Shown in pieces: positions 49,464 to 58,248 of a DNA stretch of 64,000 bases (the first letter of the stretch is position 1; each line of letters starts with the position of its first letter). Origin of the DNA: Phyllobacterium chamaecytisi. GTDB taxonomy: Bacteria > Pseudomonadota > Alphaproteobacteria > Rhizobiales > Rhizobiaceae. The stretch covers positions 1 through 64,000 of the forward strand of contig NZ_JAIQWW010000006.1 in NCBI RefSeq assembly GCF_020164455.1. The letters are read 5' to 3'. The translations under genes were made by a program, and so were the position numbers. The notes under the pieces were generated by a model. The model saw only the letters and a program-made list of their open reading frames with translations, searched no databases and was not told where the DNA came from.

Positions 49464-49964
49464 TCAAGCCGTGAGCTTAACCGCCTTCGAAATCTCGTCC
49501 AGAGTGGCTTTCTCCGCGTCGCTCACCCGCACACCGCCAAAACCCATGAAGCCACCTTCGCTGGCTGCGTTCGCGACACGTTCACTTATGCTATAAAGCC
49601 AAGCCTTGAATCCGGCAGCGTCGTCTGGAGCTTTCGCGTCAACGAGTGCGACGGCTTGGCCGAGCGTCTCCAGAATGGCGCCTTTCATCTCGGCCGCCTG
49701 CTTGCCAGCAAGCTTGCTTTTGATCAGGCCGCGCGCTGTCGTGCGTCCCTCGGACGTCTCGAAGTCGGATACCACCGACTTGATCAAGGCATTAGAATTC
49801 GGATCGGTCTTGGCTGCAAGCAGTGCGCTGCCACTGGCCAGTCCCTCCTGGGTCATGCCGATGAGGCCGCTTGGATCGGCCAATGTGATTGCCATCCCCG
49901 CCATCATGACACTGCCGAGCACTTCGCTCCATTCCTCTGCGGTGAAATCTGTCTTGGTCGCCAT
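49464..49964 (-). CDS. Hypothetical protein
   Basis: A 166-residue, mostly helical protein beginning MATKTDFTAEEWSEVLGSVM and ending with EISKAVKLTA. I do not recognise a family. GGGAGA lies 7 bases before ATG 49964, so translation is likely. It lies 34 bp upstream of the DUF533 gene on the same strand and is probably co-transcribed with it. Confidence 0.7.
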   Translation of the reverse strand: MATKTDFTAEEWSEVLGSVMMAGMAITLADPSGLIGMTQEGLASGSALLAAKTDPNSNALIKSVVSDFETSEGRTTARGLIKSKLAGKQAAEMKGAILETLGQAVALVDAKAPDDAAGFKAWLYSISERVANAASEGGFMGFGGVRVSDAEKATLDEISKAVKLTA

Positions 49965-50228
49965 GAGAAGTCTCCCGTTTCTGTCAACGAGGCCAACCGT
50001 GCAGACAGCGAGCGCCCGCAATTTATCATCGCGCCATGCGGCGCAGGAATCAATGCGAATTCGCCATAGAAAGCGCTGCATCAGCTCGAAAGATTATACT
50101 TAGTACGCATCAGGCACATGACAGGATCCGCGACTGTAACCTGCACCTGCGGAACCCGCACAACTTCCTTTTTATACGACAAAATTCACCATCGAAGCCT
50201 TGGCCAGCATCGGCGCATTCTACCGCTC
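49965..50228. other. Intergenic region before the MarR gene
   Basis: No gene is supported. A 42-codon frame near 50118 lacks a good ribosome site and looks accidental. Confidence 0.35.
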
Positions 50229-50270
50229 TTGTTTTTGATTTCATAAAGTATTATATAACTTGTTATACAA
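50229..50270 (+). promoter_or_regulatory. MarR promoter with overlapping palindromic operator
   Basis: TTGTTT (50229-50234), a 17-bp spacer and TATATA (50252-50257) form a promoter. TATAAC-TT-GTTATA (50254-50267) is a perfect palindrome, extended imperfectly to 50251-50270, and covers the -10 and start-site region. Autoregulation by the MarR protein is inferred. Confidence 0.65.
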
Positions 50271-50289
50271 TTTGTCGCGAGGAAACATC

Positions 50290-50784
50290 TTGGTTGAAGA
50301 TATCGTCAAATCGTTGGGCTTCCTCTGCCTCGGCAGCCGCTTCCGCCGTATCGGCGAACGCCTTCAGGCTGATACGCAGCGTATCATGGAAGAGTTCGGC
50401 GTCCCCATTCAGTCCGCTCAATATCCCTTTCTTGCGGCGATCGACCGCGCCGGCCCGCTGACCACAGGGCAACTTGCCCAAGCTGTCGGTATCACACAAC
50501 CGGGCGCCACCCGCATCATCTCGCAGCTTCAAGAACTGGGATATGTCGACATGCAGACTTCAGTCGAGGATCAGCGTCGAAAGCTGGTGTCGCTGACGCG
50601 GAAGGGACGGGAACTCGTTGATTATTCGAAGCGATTGATCTGGCCGCGCATAGAACGGGCAGTAAGCGAACTTTGTGAAGATCTTTCTGGCCCGATCCTG
50701 GAACAACTGACAGCAATCGAGAGCGAGCTTGCAGATGCGCCCCTTGCCAATCGCGGCAAACTCGACAAGGGACAGAAATCATGA
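50290..50784 (+). CDS. MarR-family transcriptional regulator
   Basis: A 164-residue winged-helix regulator. The DNA-binding region is about residues 55-115 (LTTGQLAQAVGITQPGATRI, then EDQRRKLVSLTRKG wing). The start is TTG 50290 with GAGGA 7 bases upstream; an earlier TTG at 50260 falls inside the operator. It overlaps the GNAT gene by ATGA, so both are made together. Confidence 0.88.
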   Translation: MVEDIVKSLGFLCLGSRFRRIGERLQADTQRIMEEFGVPIQSAQYPFLAAIDRAGPLTTGQLAQAVGITQPGATRIISQLQELGYVDMQTSVEDQRRKLVSLTRKGRELVDYSKRLIWPRIERAVSELCEDLSGPILEQLTAIESELADAPLANRGKLDKGQKS

Positions 50785-51467
50785 GCCATATTCTCGACCG
50801 CCCGGCCTGGGATGCCCTTCGAACCGTCCATTCGGCATTGGCCCAAGGCAATGAGCGTGCCCGCCGATATCCACCCTCCATCGTCCCCTTCGCCGCCGCA
50901 GCCGACAATACGGCCGAAAGCCTGGAGGCCCTGGAGAATTTGGTCACTGCCCATGAGGTCATGGCGCTCGTCGAATCCGATGCCATCACAGTTCCAAAAG
51001 GCCTGACGGTTGCTTCCGAAGCCAAGCTCGTGCAGATGATCGCCGAACAGGCCTTCGAGCGGATCAGCGACAGCAGAATCGAACTGCTGACTGAAGCCGA
51101 TTCAGCCGAGATGCTCGCCTTGGCCATGCTGACCAAACCCGGACCCTTCACACTTCACGCCCAAAGCCTCGGCAACTTCTGGGGCGTCAAGATCGATGGC
51201 AGCCTTGTCGCCATGGCTGGTCAGCGGATGCGTCAGCCCGGCTTTGCCGAACTCAGCGGCCTTTGTGTCCATCCCGATTTTCAGGGTCGCGGTCTCGGCA
51301 CGATGCTCTTTCGTTTCGTCGCTGGCGAGATTTCGGCAAGGAATGAGCTTGCCTACCTCCATGTCTATGCCACAAACACGCCCGCCATCTCGCTTTACAA
51401 GGCGATGGGTTTTCGCGTGCGCTCCGAGATGAACTTCGCCATCATCAAACGTCCAGATCAAGCGTGA
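50781..51467 (+). CDS. GNAT-family N-acetyltransferase
   Basis: A 228-residue protein. The acetyl-CoA motif VHPDFQGRGLGTMLF and the following LYKAMGFRVRSEM place the FR47-like GNAT domain in the C-terminal half (about 125-225). The first 90 residues are unlike standard GNATs but end in IAEQAFERI. ATGA overlap couples it to the MarR regulator. The substrate is unknown; detoxification is one possibility. Confidence 0.85.
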   Translation: MSHILDRPAWDALRTVHSALAQGNERARRYPPSIVPFAAAADNTAESLEALENLVTAHEVMALVESDAITVPKGLTVASEAKLVQMIAEQAFERISDSRIELLTEADSAEMLALAMLTKPGPFTLHAQSLGNFWGVKIDGSLVAMAGQRMRQPGFAELSGLCVHPDFQGRGLGTMLFRFVAGEISARNELAYLHVYATNTPAISLYKAMGFRVRSEMNFAIIKRPDQA

Positions 51468-51573
51468 CGACGAATGCCCTCCATTTCCCGGCGCACAACT
51501 GAAATTCGCCATTGAAGCGGCGGGCCGCATCGGCTAGAAACGCTTCGCGCATGTAAGGCCAAGCCTTGTATCA

Positions 51574-51650
51574 GCACCCGTAGCTCAGCTGGATAGAGTG
51601 CTGCCCTCCGAAGGCAGAGGTCACAGGTTCGAATCCTGTCGGGTGCGCCA
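51574..51650 (+). tRNA. tRNA-Arg (anticodon CCG)
   Basis: The 77-base cloverleaf has acceptor arms GCACCCG/CGGGTGC, anticodon stem CTGCC/GGCAG with loop CTCCGAA (anticodon CCG), T-loop GGTTCGAATC and an encoded CCA end. It reads CGG arginine codons. Confidence 0.96.
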
Positions 51651-51820
51651 AAACACGAAATAATTTTAAAGAGATATATCGGTCGAGACAGCGCGCATTT
51701 GCAGGCAAGCAGGGGGTAGAACGGCCGCTGACTCTAGAGCAATACGTTTCCTGGATGGCTGGTTTTAAATATACTTCTGACGAAGAATGCCGTTCGGTCC
51801 CTTAAGAAAGTAGCGCGCCC

Positions 51821-52207
51821 ATGTCCCGGCTAAAACTTTTACAGATCGCTTTGTTTGCCTTCGGTGTCGTATTCTGTCTGGTCTATCCACTCGCGATTAT
51901 CTGGCCGTCAGGTTGGGCCTGGCATGATGGCCCGCCCACCGCTTCGCAGTATTTCATGATGATCGTGGGCATATACGCAACGCTGGGGATATTTCTGGTC
52001 CGTGCGTCGCGCAATCCCATAGCGCATCGGTCGCTGATAGAGTTCACGATCTGGTCGAGTGTCGTGCACGCGCTGATCATGGCGGTCCAGTCCTACAGCC
52101 CCGGCGCGCATATGGGCCATATGCTGGGCGACGTGCCGGCCTTGCTATTCGTGGCAGCGGTGCTCGCCTGGTTGACCTATTCTCACGCTGCAACGAACGA
52201 CGGCTAG
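51821..52207 (+). CDS. Small integral membrane protein
   Basis: A 128-residue protein with four predicted membrane helices (about 7-28, 44-60, 72-90 and 103-122) and a His-containing segment, SPGAHMGHMLGD. It resembles small four-helix families such as DUF6632, from memory only. No function can be assigned. Confidence 0.65.
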   Translation: MSRLKLLQIALFAFGVVFCLVYPLAIIWPSGWAWHDGPPTASQYFMMIVGIYATLGIFLVRASRNPIAHRSLIEFTIWSSVVHALIMAVQSYSPGAHMGHMLGDVPALLFVAAVLAWLTYSHAATNDG

Positions 52208-52436
52208 AGGCCGGAACGTCGGTATAGCAAGTCCGTCTACATCTGACCGCGACTTGCGGAGTCTGACGTCACTGCGCCAATCCCGGTTGAACAGTCGACG
52301 CTCGCTGATTACCCCCTGCCGACCTTCTCCAATGCAAGATCAGGGCAGTCATGACCCGGAAGCTCTCTAACCAATAAGGATGAAGGGACACTTGTCTCTA
52401 TCGCATGTACTATGTTCCGCTTCAGATGGGGGTCCA

Positions 52437-53468
52437 ATGCCGTACTCGCGTGCTGCCGCCGTAGCGGCGCTCAGTATGATGCTTTTAGGCCCGCTGCCGA
52501 CGATGGCGGCGGAGCCTGTTGGTGAGGCTGTCCTTATCAAAACGGAAGTAACTGGTGGAGGCGGCCCTATCGCGGTGGATACGCCAGTCCATCGCGACGA
52601 AAGGATCAAGACCTCTCAGTCGGGCCTTGGTCAATTCCTGTTCCGTGATGGTACCAAGCTGGCGGTGGGCTGGGGCTCGTCAGTGACGATCGATAAATTC
52701 GTCTATGATGACACCAGCTCGGTCAAAAATCTGACGATCAAAGCCGCCAAGGGAACGTTTCGCTGGGTCAGCGGAAATTCAAAATCGTCGGCCTATAATA
52801 TCTTGACCCCTGCCGGAACGATCGGCGTACGTGGAACCGCATTCGACTTCTACGTGGGCCCGGACGGAACCACAGCAGTCGTCCTGTTGAACGGTTCGGC
52901 ACGATTTTGCGGTGCGGGCGGCTGCAAAGAACTGAAGCGCCGTTGCGATTGTGTCGTTGCCAAGCCCAATGGCCGAATAACCGATACCCGCCGCGTCGAT
53001 CGGAACATCTTCAAGACGCTGGGCAGTACGAAGGCACTGCCTTTCCTGTCGGGCAATCAAAAGCTTTCAGGAGGATTGGGAATAACTGGCACAGGGTGCG
53101 GCCTTTCGATGGCAGCAGCGGAGCCCGCGGATAACGGCTCGCTTCCTCCAGCCAGGGCACCCGGTCCTGCCCCGCAAAGTCCGCGAGCTCCCGATCCGCC
53201 TGCTCCTCAGAGTCTTCGGGCTTCTGATCCGCCTGCTGCAGCACCCTCCGATGCGCCCGATCCGCCGGCTACGCCAAGGACGCCTGATACGCCATCCAAG
53301 CCGGATAAACCTGATAAGCCCGACAAGCACCATCATCATGACAGGCACCACGATAAAGACGGTCATCACCACGACAGGCATGATGATGATCGGCGCGGTA
53401 GAGATCGCCACGATCACGATAGAGGCCGCGACAACCGGGATGGTAATGGACCAAGGCACAACAGATAA
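52437..53468 (+). CDS. FecR-domain protein with His/Asp-rich tail
   Basis: A 343-residue exported protein: signal peptide about 1-24, FecR domain about 50-165 (GTIGVRGTAFDFYV), then a CGAGGCKELKRRCDC patch with four cysteines, a Pro/Ala-rich region (about 240-285), KPDK repeats and a final tail of about 45 residues rich in His, Asp and Arg. The tail looks like a metal-binding or disordered segment. ATG 52437 has GGGGG about 5 bases upstream and begins the signal peptide. It faces the CHASE2 cyclase gene tail to tail, 10 bp apart. Confidence 0.83.
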   Translation: MPYSRAAAVAALSMMLLGPLPTMAAEPVGEAVLIKTEVTGGGGPIAVDTPVHRDERIKTSQSGLGQFLFRDGTKLAVGWGSSVTIDKFVYDDTSSVKNLTIKAAKGTFRWVSGNSKSSAYNILTPAGTIGVRGTAFDFYVGPDGTTAVVLLNGSARFCGAGGCKELKRRCDCVVAKPNGRITDTRRVDRNIFKTLGSTKALPFLSGNQKLSGGLGITGTGCGLSMAAAEPADNGSLPPARAPGPAPQSPRAPDPPAPQSLRASDPPAAAPSDAPDPPATPRTPDTPSKPDKPDKPDKHHHHDRHHDKDGHHHDRHDDDRRGRDRHDHDRGRDNRDGNGPRHNR

Positions 53469-53478
53469 CCGGATCCGA

Positions 53479-55650
53479 TCAAATGCCAGGGGACCGGTCC
53501 TTCGCTGCCGGCTGATCGATGAAGTGATCGGATCGACGCGATATACGGCGATAGAATTCCGGCAGACCACTTGTGAGTTTCACCGCCTGCAATTTTACGA
53601 TCCGCAAGAATTTACGACTGCTTGAAGACCGCAACCGCAAGGCTTCGATGAGTTGGGCGTGGATAGCCCGCAGTTGCACAAATTCGGCAGTTCCGCCGAT
53701 CTTTTCATCACCGACAACCGCGAAAAGCCTGGTCCGCATACTTTTCCCCTTCAAGGCGAGGGCGCCTGCTTCAAGCAAAGCATAGCCCGGCAGCATTTCG
53801 GCAGTGCTATCTGAAACAAGAATGTCGAAGCTGACCTCCTTGCACGAGGATTCGATACGCGCAGCAATGTTGACCGCATCCCCAATGGCGGAATAGTTGA
53901 AGCGTGTCTCCGCACCCATGTTTCCGACGCATGCAAGTCCGGTATGGATACCGATACCTATTCCGACTTTCTGTTCGTCTCCAAAGCCAAACGCATTATC
54001 CTGATTGAGGCGCGCGAGTGTCTCACGCATGGCCAATGCGGCATGGACCGCTTTGTTGGCATGATTGGCTACATCCACAGGGGCGTTCCAGAAGGCCATT
54101 ATCGAGTCGCCGATAAACTTGTCGAGAGTCCCTTCATTGGCGATGACATGACGGCTAAGCGCATCGAGAAGCGTGTTAAGGAACAATACGACTTCTGCCG
54201 GGGTCAGGCGCTCGCTGATTTCGGTGAAATTGCGAACGTCGACGAACATAACCGTCAGTTCCCGGTCGTCTCCTCCAAGGCGCAATGCATTCCGCGTATG
54301 CTCGATACGATACAGCAGCGAAGGCGAGAGATAGTGGCCAAATGCGCGTCTGACCGCTCGGCGTTCGCGGTCGATCACCAGAAAGCGAAACGACGTCGCT
54401 GCAAAATGCGTTATCGACCCGCTGACGATTGGCGCCAAGGGATCAAACAAGAGGCCCGCGTAGAAAAAGGCTAGCCACGACGCGACAAGAGCCATGACCG
54501 TGATCAGAAGCCCACAAACCAAGGCGACGGCCGGACTAACGAAAGTCGTCAATATCACCAGCAGACTTCCCATCGCTGCGATTGACAGGATTTCGAGCCC
54601 ATTTGCCCAATCCGGACGCGAGAGAAACCGTCCCGACAATATCTGCTCGACGGTTTGCGCGTGCAGCGAAACGCCAGGCACGTTCTGTCCAAGGGCAGTG
54701 GTTCGGATGTCCTGAAGCCCGGCAGCGGATGTCCCGATAAAGACGATACTGCCGTCGATAGCGTTCTTTATCTCGGGAGCGGCGCCTCCAGGCGCCAGTA
54801 CCTGCTTGGCTGAAATATATCTCTCGGCGGTATCGGGGGTGATATAGAGCCATAGTTCACCCTCGGCAGTCACCGGAACAACGAATTCCCCGATTTTGAC
54901 CATGGTTATGGTGTTGGGCACGTTTGTCGCGCCTGCAAGCACATAGGTAGAAGCGCCTTGGGCGACGCGCAGCGCTTCAAGCGCAAGGTTGGGATAAAGC
55001 TGTTCGCCATCGCTCAGGAAAAGCGGAACCGCGCGAACGACCGCCGAAGGGTCACCGGGATTGAGGCTGATGTGCCCAATACCGGCGGCATTGGCTTCAA
55101 ATTCCGGCCGCAACGGTGTCGCGGCCTTGATGCGTGGAGGCGCGCCGGCAGGATTTTCACCTGTAAAGGCAAAGCCGGCCTTCACCTGTGGGCGATAATT
55201 CCCTTCGTTAGACAAACCAAAGCCCAGGACGACAGGTTTCCCGGCAATCGCTTGAGCAAAAATTTCATCATTATCAGGCAGTTGACCAAGCAGCGAGGGA
55301 TCAATTCCGGCAACGTCCCGTACGACTGTACGCGGCGATAAACGGTCCGGCTCAGCGAAAAGAACATCAAACGCGATTGCAGATGCCCCCATTTCAGTGA
55401 GCCTGTCGACCAGGGTGGCAAGCCGGTCCCGCGGCCATGGCCACTGACCGAACTCCCGCAGCGAGGCTTCATCTATATCGACGACCTTGACGGGCAGGTT
55501 TTCGAACGTTCGTGGCGCGATGCGCTGATATTCGTCGAATGTGAGGTCGCGGGCCTGCTTCAGCAGCGGCGGGTCACTTGCCCGCAGGATCGTGAGCGCC
55601 GCTACGATCGCTAAGCCGATAAGTACGCCAACTTGCTGCGCGCGCGTCAT
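53479..55650 (-). CDS. CHASE2-domain adenylate/guanylate cyclase
   Basis: A 723-residue membrane cyclase. An N-terminal helix is followed by an extracytoplasmic CHASE2 domain (about 40-340), three membrane helices (about 350-425) and a class III cyclase domain (about 460-640). Catalytic segments are TVMFVDVRNFTEIS (metal Asp), FIGDSIMAFWNAP and NYSAIGDAVNIAARIES. CHASE2 senses extracellular cues and is often found near FecR proteins, as here. The nucleotide product is probably cAMP. Confidence 0.9.
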   Translation of the reverse strand: MTRAQQVGVLIGLAIVAALTILRASDPPLLKQARDLTFDEYQRIAPRTFENLPVKVVDIDEASLREFGQWPWPRDRLATLVDRLTEMGASAIAFDVLFAEPDRLSPRTVVRDVAGIDPSLLGQLPDNDEIFAQAIAGKPVVLGFGLSNEGNYRPQVKAGFAFTGENPAGAPPRIKAATPLRPEFEANAAGIGHISLNPGDPSAVVRAVPLFLSDGEQLYPNLALEALRVAQGASTYVLAGATNVPNTITMVKIGEFVVPVTAEGELWLYITPDTAERYISAKQVLAPGGAAPEIKNAIDGSIVFIGTSAAGLQDIRTTALGQNVPGVSLHAQTVEQILSGRFLSRPDWANGLEILSIAAMGSLLVILTTFVSPAVALVCGLLITVMALVASWLAFFYAGLLFDPLAPIVSGSITHFAATSFRFLVIDRERRAVRRAFGHYLSPSLLYRIEHTRNALRLGGDDRELTVMFVDVRNFTEISERLTPAEVVLFLNTLLDALSRHVIANEGTLDKFIGDSIMAFWNAPVDVANHANKAVHAALAMRETLARLNQDNAFGFGDEQKVGIGIGIHTGLACVGNMGAETRFNYSAIGDAVNIAARIESSCKEVSFDILVSDSTAEMLPGYALLEAGALALKGKSMRTRLFAVVGDEKIGGTAEFVQLRAIHAQLIEALRLRSSSSRKFLRIVKLQAVKLTSGLPEFYRRISRRSDHFIDQPAAKDRSPGI

Positions 55651-56080
55651 GGATGCCGTATCAGACCCCTTCTACCGAAAGCCTGACGACAAGGAGTTCT
55701 CACCCGGAGGAGTAAGTCCGATCTGATGGCCTGCCGCCGCGCCAGAAATGGTATGCTGCATTTTTCTTGGCTTCTATGCAATCGGGACATCAGTTGCCAC
55801 CAAATTGCAAAGAGTGGCGCACCCGAATGTGATTTGACGAAGGGGTTGCCGAGAGTCACGCTTCATCCTGCCCTCCCCTGGGTATAGAGGTTCGGCGCTT
55901 GACCCCCAGTCGAAAAGGTCTTTCGTCGGGCCTCGCCTCTAGCCAGCCATGAATCCGAAAACGACGTCGCACGGTTGGTGTCGTACATACAACCAAACAG
56001 AAATCACAGGCTGTGAATTCACCAAATGTTTCTTGTCGAAACATCTTGCGCGCGCTGGCACGCCAAGGGTATGATAGCCG
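55651..56080. promoter_or_regulatory. Intergenic region between cyclase and desaturase with a palindrome
   Basis: About 430 bp without a gene. ATGTTTC-N5-GAAACAT (56026-56044) is a perfect inverted repeat 37 bp before the desaturase ATG and may be an operator. TATGAT at 56070-56075 could be a -10 element only 5 bp from the ATG, or AAGGG at 56065-56069 could be the ribosome site. Confidence 0.35.
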
Positions 56081-57112
56081 ATGAAAACCACTTCCGCTAA
56101 AACTTTACCTGCAATTGGCTCGGGCGATCGTCCTTGGCTCAAGATTCTTTCCAGCTACCGTAAACCGCACAGAGGACGCAGCGCCTTCGAACTCGCTGTT
56201 ACTGTCATTCCGTTCGCTTTTTTCTGGGCATTGACCTGGGCCGCCGTGCACTATGGATACTGGTGGGGTCTGGTATTGATCGTTCCCGCAGCTGGCTTCC
56301 TGCTTCGGCTATTCATGATCCAGCACGATTGCGGCCATGGTTCTTTTTTTGCACATCGTCATACGGATGACTGGACGGGCAGAGTGATCGGCGTTCTGAC
56401 TCTGACTCCTTATGATTACTGGCGTCGTACGCACGCTTTGCATCACGCTTCGGCCGGCAATCTTGACGAGCGCGGCGACGGCGACATTACGACGCTGACC
56501 GTTGCGGAGTATCGCGCACTGTCGCGCTGGGGCCGGCTTGGGTATAGGCTGTATCGCCACCCAGCCGTGATGTTCGGTATCGGGCCCATCTGGCTTTTCA
56601 TCTTCAAGCAGCGACTACCCTTCGGCATGATGCGTTCTGGCTTGGAGCCGTGGGTTTCGACGATGGCGACCAATCTCGGAATAGCGGTTCTGGCGATATT
56701 TCTTATGTGGCTGGTTGGCGTCGGCCCATTTCTCCTGATCCATCTGCCGATCGTCACTCTGGCCGGCGCTGCCGGTATCTGGCTGTTCTACGTGCAACAT
56801 CAGTTCGAGGAAACGCATTGGTCGTCCGGTCCCGAGTGGCAATTTGCAGAGGCCGCGCTGCATGGTTCTTCGCATTACGTGCTGCCGGGCGTGCTGCGCT
56901 GGATGACCGGCAATATTGGCATCCACCACGTGCATCATTTGTCCTCGAGGGTTCCCTGTTACCGGCTTCCGGAAGTGCTGAAAGACTATCCGGAGCTCGG
57001 CGATGTCGGCCGCATCACCATCATGGAAAGTCTTCGCTGCGTTGACCTCGTCCTTTGGGATGAAAATCGTCGCAAGCTTATCTCGTTTCGCGAGGCCAAA
57101 AAGCTGGCCTGA
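56081..57112 (+). CDS. Fatty acid desaturase
   Basis: A 343-residue membrane-bound acyl desaturase with four membrane segments. The three histidine boxes are HDCGHGSF, HALHHASAG and HHVHHL, the delta-12/omega-6 type layout. It probably introduces a double bond into membrane acyl chains. Regiospecificity is not readable. Confidence 0.92.
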   Translation: MKTTSAKTLPAIGSGDRPWLKILSSYRKPHRGRSAFELAVTVIPFAFFWALTWAAVHYGYWWGLVLIVPAAGFLLRLFMIQHDCGHGSFFAHRHTDDWTGRVIGVLTLTPYDYWRRTHALHHASAGNLDERGDGDITTLTVAEYRALSRWGRLGYRLYRHPAVMFGIGPIWLFIFKQRLPFGMMRSGLEPWVSTMATNLGIAVLAIFLMWLVGVGPFLLIHLPIVTLAGAAGIWLFYVQHQFEETHWSSGPEWQFAEAALHGSSHYVLPGVLRWMTGNIGIHHVHHLSSRVPCYRLPEVLKDYPELGDVGRITIMESLRCVDLVLWDENRRKLISFREAKKLA

Positions 57113-57302
57113 AGCAAGCGAAAAGCTCGGAACCATCTTCTAGGCGGGCCGTTGACTCCCTGGAAAGTGTGATGACCGTGTCAACCGGACGCGATGGCAA
57201 GGCGGACAGGAACGTTTTTCCGGTTTCCAATCCTGGCCAACGAAATGGCAGACGAGCGCCTGTCCCATCCGGTCCACGCTTTCCTTTCAAAGCTTGGAGC
57301 TA

Positions 57303-57572
57303 CTAACGAAAGTCCGTTGCGGTCAGAACGTACATGGTTTTGCGTCCGTGGGAATAGGCCTTTGTTGCTGCGCCTTGGATCGACGCACGCGCCGCGTCGA
57401 ATGCCGCGAGATAATCGTCTTCGGCTGATTCCGGCGTCGGTGATACTTTGGCAAAAACGTCAATATCAACAAAGAACGGTACCTGGAAAAGTCCGTCGTA
57501 GCCGATGAAGCGCACGCGCTGGCCCGCCGCATCGTAACTGCGACTGCGATTAGGAAAACTTAATGCCATCAT
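57303..57572 (-). CDS. DUF1488 family protein
   Basis: An 89-residue soluble protein. SFPNRSRSYDAAGQRVRFIG at the N-terminus and FDAARASIQGAATKAY near the C-terminus match the DUF1488 family of small rhizobial proteins, from memory. Two adjacent ATGs (57572, 57569) can start it. Function unknown. Confidence 0.75.
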   Translation of the reverse strand: MMALSFPNRSRSYDAAGQRVRFIGYDGLFQVPFFVDIDVFAKVSPTPESAEDDYLAAFDAARASIQGAATKAYSHGRKTMYVLTATDFR

Positions 57573-57923
57573 CGATACCGATCACTACTATTTCTAATAT
57601 TATTCCGACTAGTCGCCCGCTTATATTGCGATTAAATTTGACTTATGGGGCCCTTTTCCAGAATATCATTCTACCATAAATACTGATTGAGCGGCCATTT
57701 ATTTAAAACATTTAATTTTTTATTTGACGCTCATGACAACACAATTAAAGCCCAAACTGTAATACTCGGTCCGAATCGAATTTGACCAGTGGGCTCCTTG
57801 AGAAGGTCGAATAGTTCGCCCCTTCACGGACGCAGAGTTTTAATGCGACACAATGAATATCTATCCACCGTCTCCGCCGGAGACTGTGTGACCAAAGCAA
57901 ATCATCTACCAGGAGAATTTTCG
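57573..57923. other. AT-rich intergenic region with an imperfect direct repeat
   Basis: About 350 bp, clearly more AT-rich than its surroundings. AATTTGAC followed by a GGG-CCCTT-like stretch occurs near 57635 and again near 57779. No gene is supported. Confidence 0.35.
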
Positions 57924-58202
57924 ATGAACATGCATCGACGCTACAAGACGCCCGATATACCAAGCCATCGCTTTGCGGTCGGCCAGAAAGTCCGCATGAA
58001 GGGCTGGGGCGGCAACAAGGTGAAATCGACGGCTACGTTCGAAATTATGGCAACGCTACCCGCGGCGGGTGGTGCCTTGCAATACCGCGTCCGCGATAAC
58101 GATGAGAAACACGAACGAATCGCGACCGAGGATAATCTCGAGGCTGCTGACATGTGGAGTACCAAGGAGCGCAGCAGTTTCGATCGGAAAGAAGAATCTT
58201 GA
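57924..58202 (+). CDS. Conserved small protein of unknown function
   Basis: A 92-residue charged protein: a basic N-terminus, then FAVGQKVRMKGWG and FEIMATLPAAGGALQYRVRD, suggesting a small SH3-like beta barrel, and an acidic/basic tail. CAGGAG lies 7 bases before ATG 57924, which rejects the longer frame from 57789. I recall similar proteins only from Hyphomicrobiales. Confidence 0.7.
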   Translation: MNMHRRYKTPDIPSHRFAVGQKVRMKGWGGNKVKSTATFEIMATLPAAGGALQYRVRDNDEKHERIATEDNLEAADMWSTKERSSFDRKEES

Positions 58203-58248
58203 CGGCTGGTCCCGATGCTGAAATTCTCGTTGTTGAAACGGTGGGCCG

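Noticed and set aside
51574-51820. tRNA-Arg as an integration site for a mobile element
   Set aside because: No integrase, direct repeat of the tRNA end or foreign gene block follows it.
52380-52436. Start of the FecR protein at ATG 52380
   Set aside because: The extra residues would precede the signal peptide; ATG 52437 starts directly at it and has a ribosome site.
52437-53468. FecR protein as an iron-siderophore anti-sigma regulator
   Set aside because: It is exported, lacks the sigma-binding N-terminus and has no FecI or FecA gene nearby.
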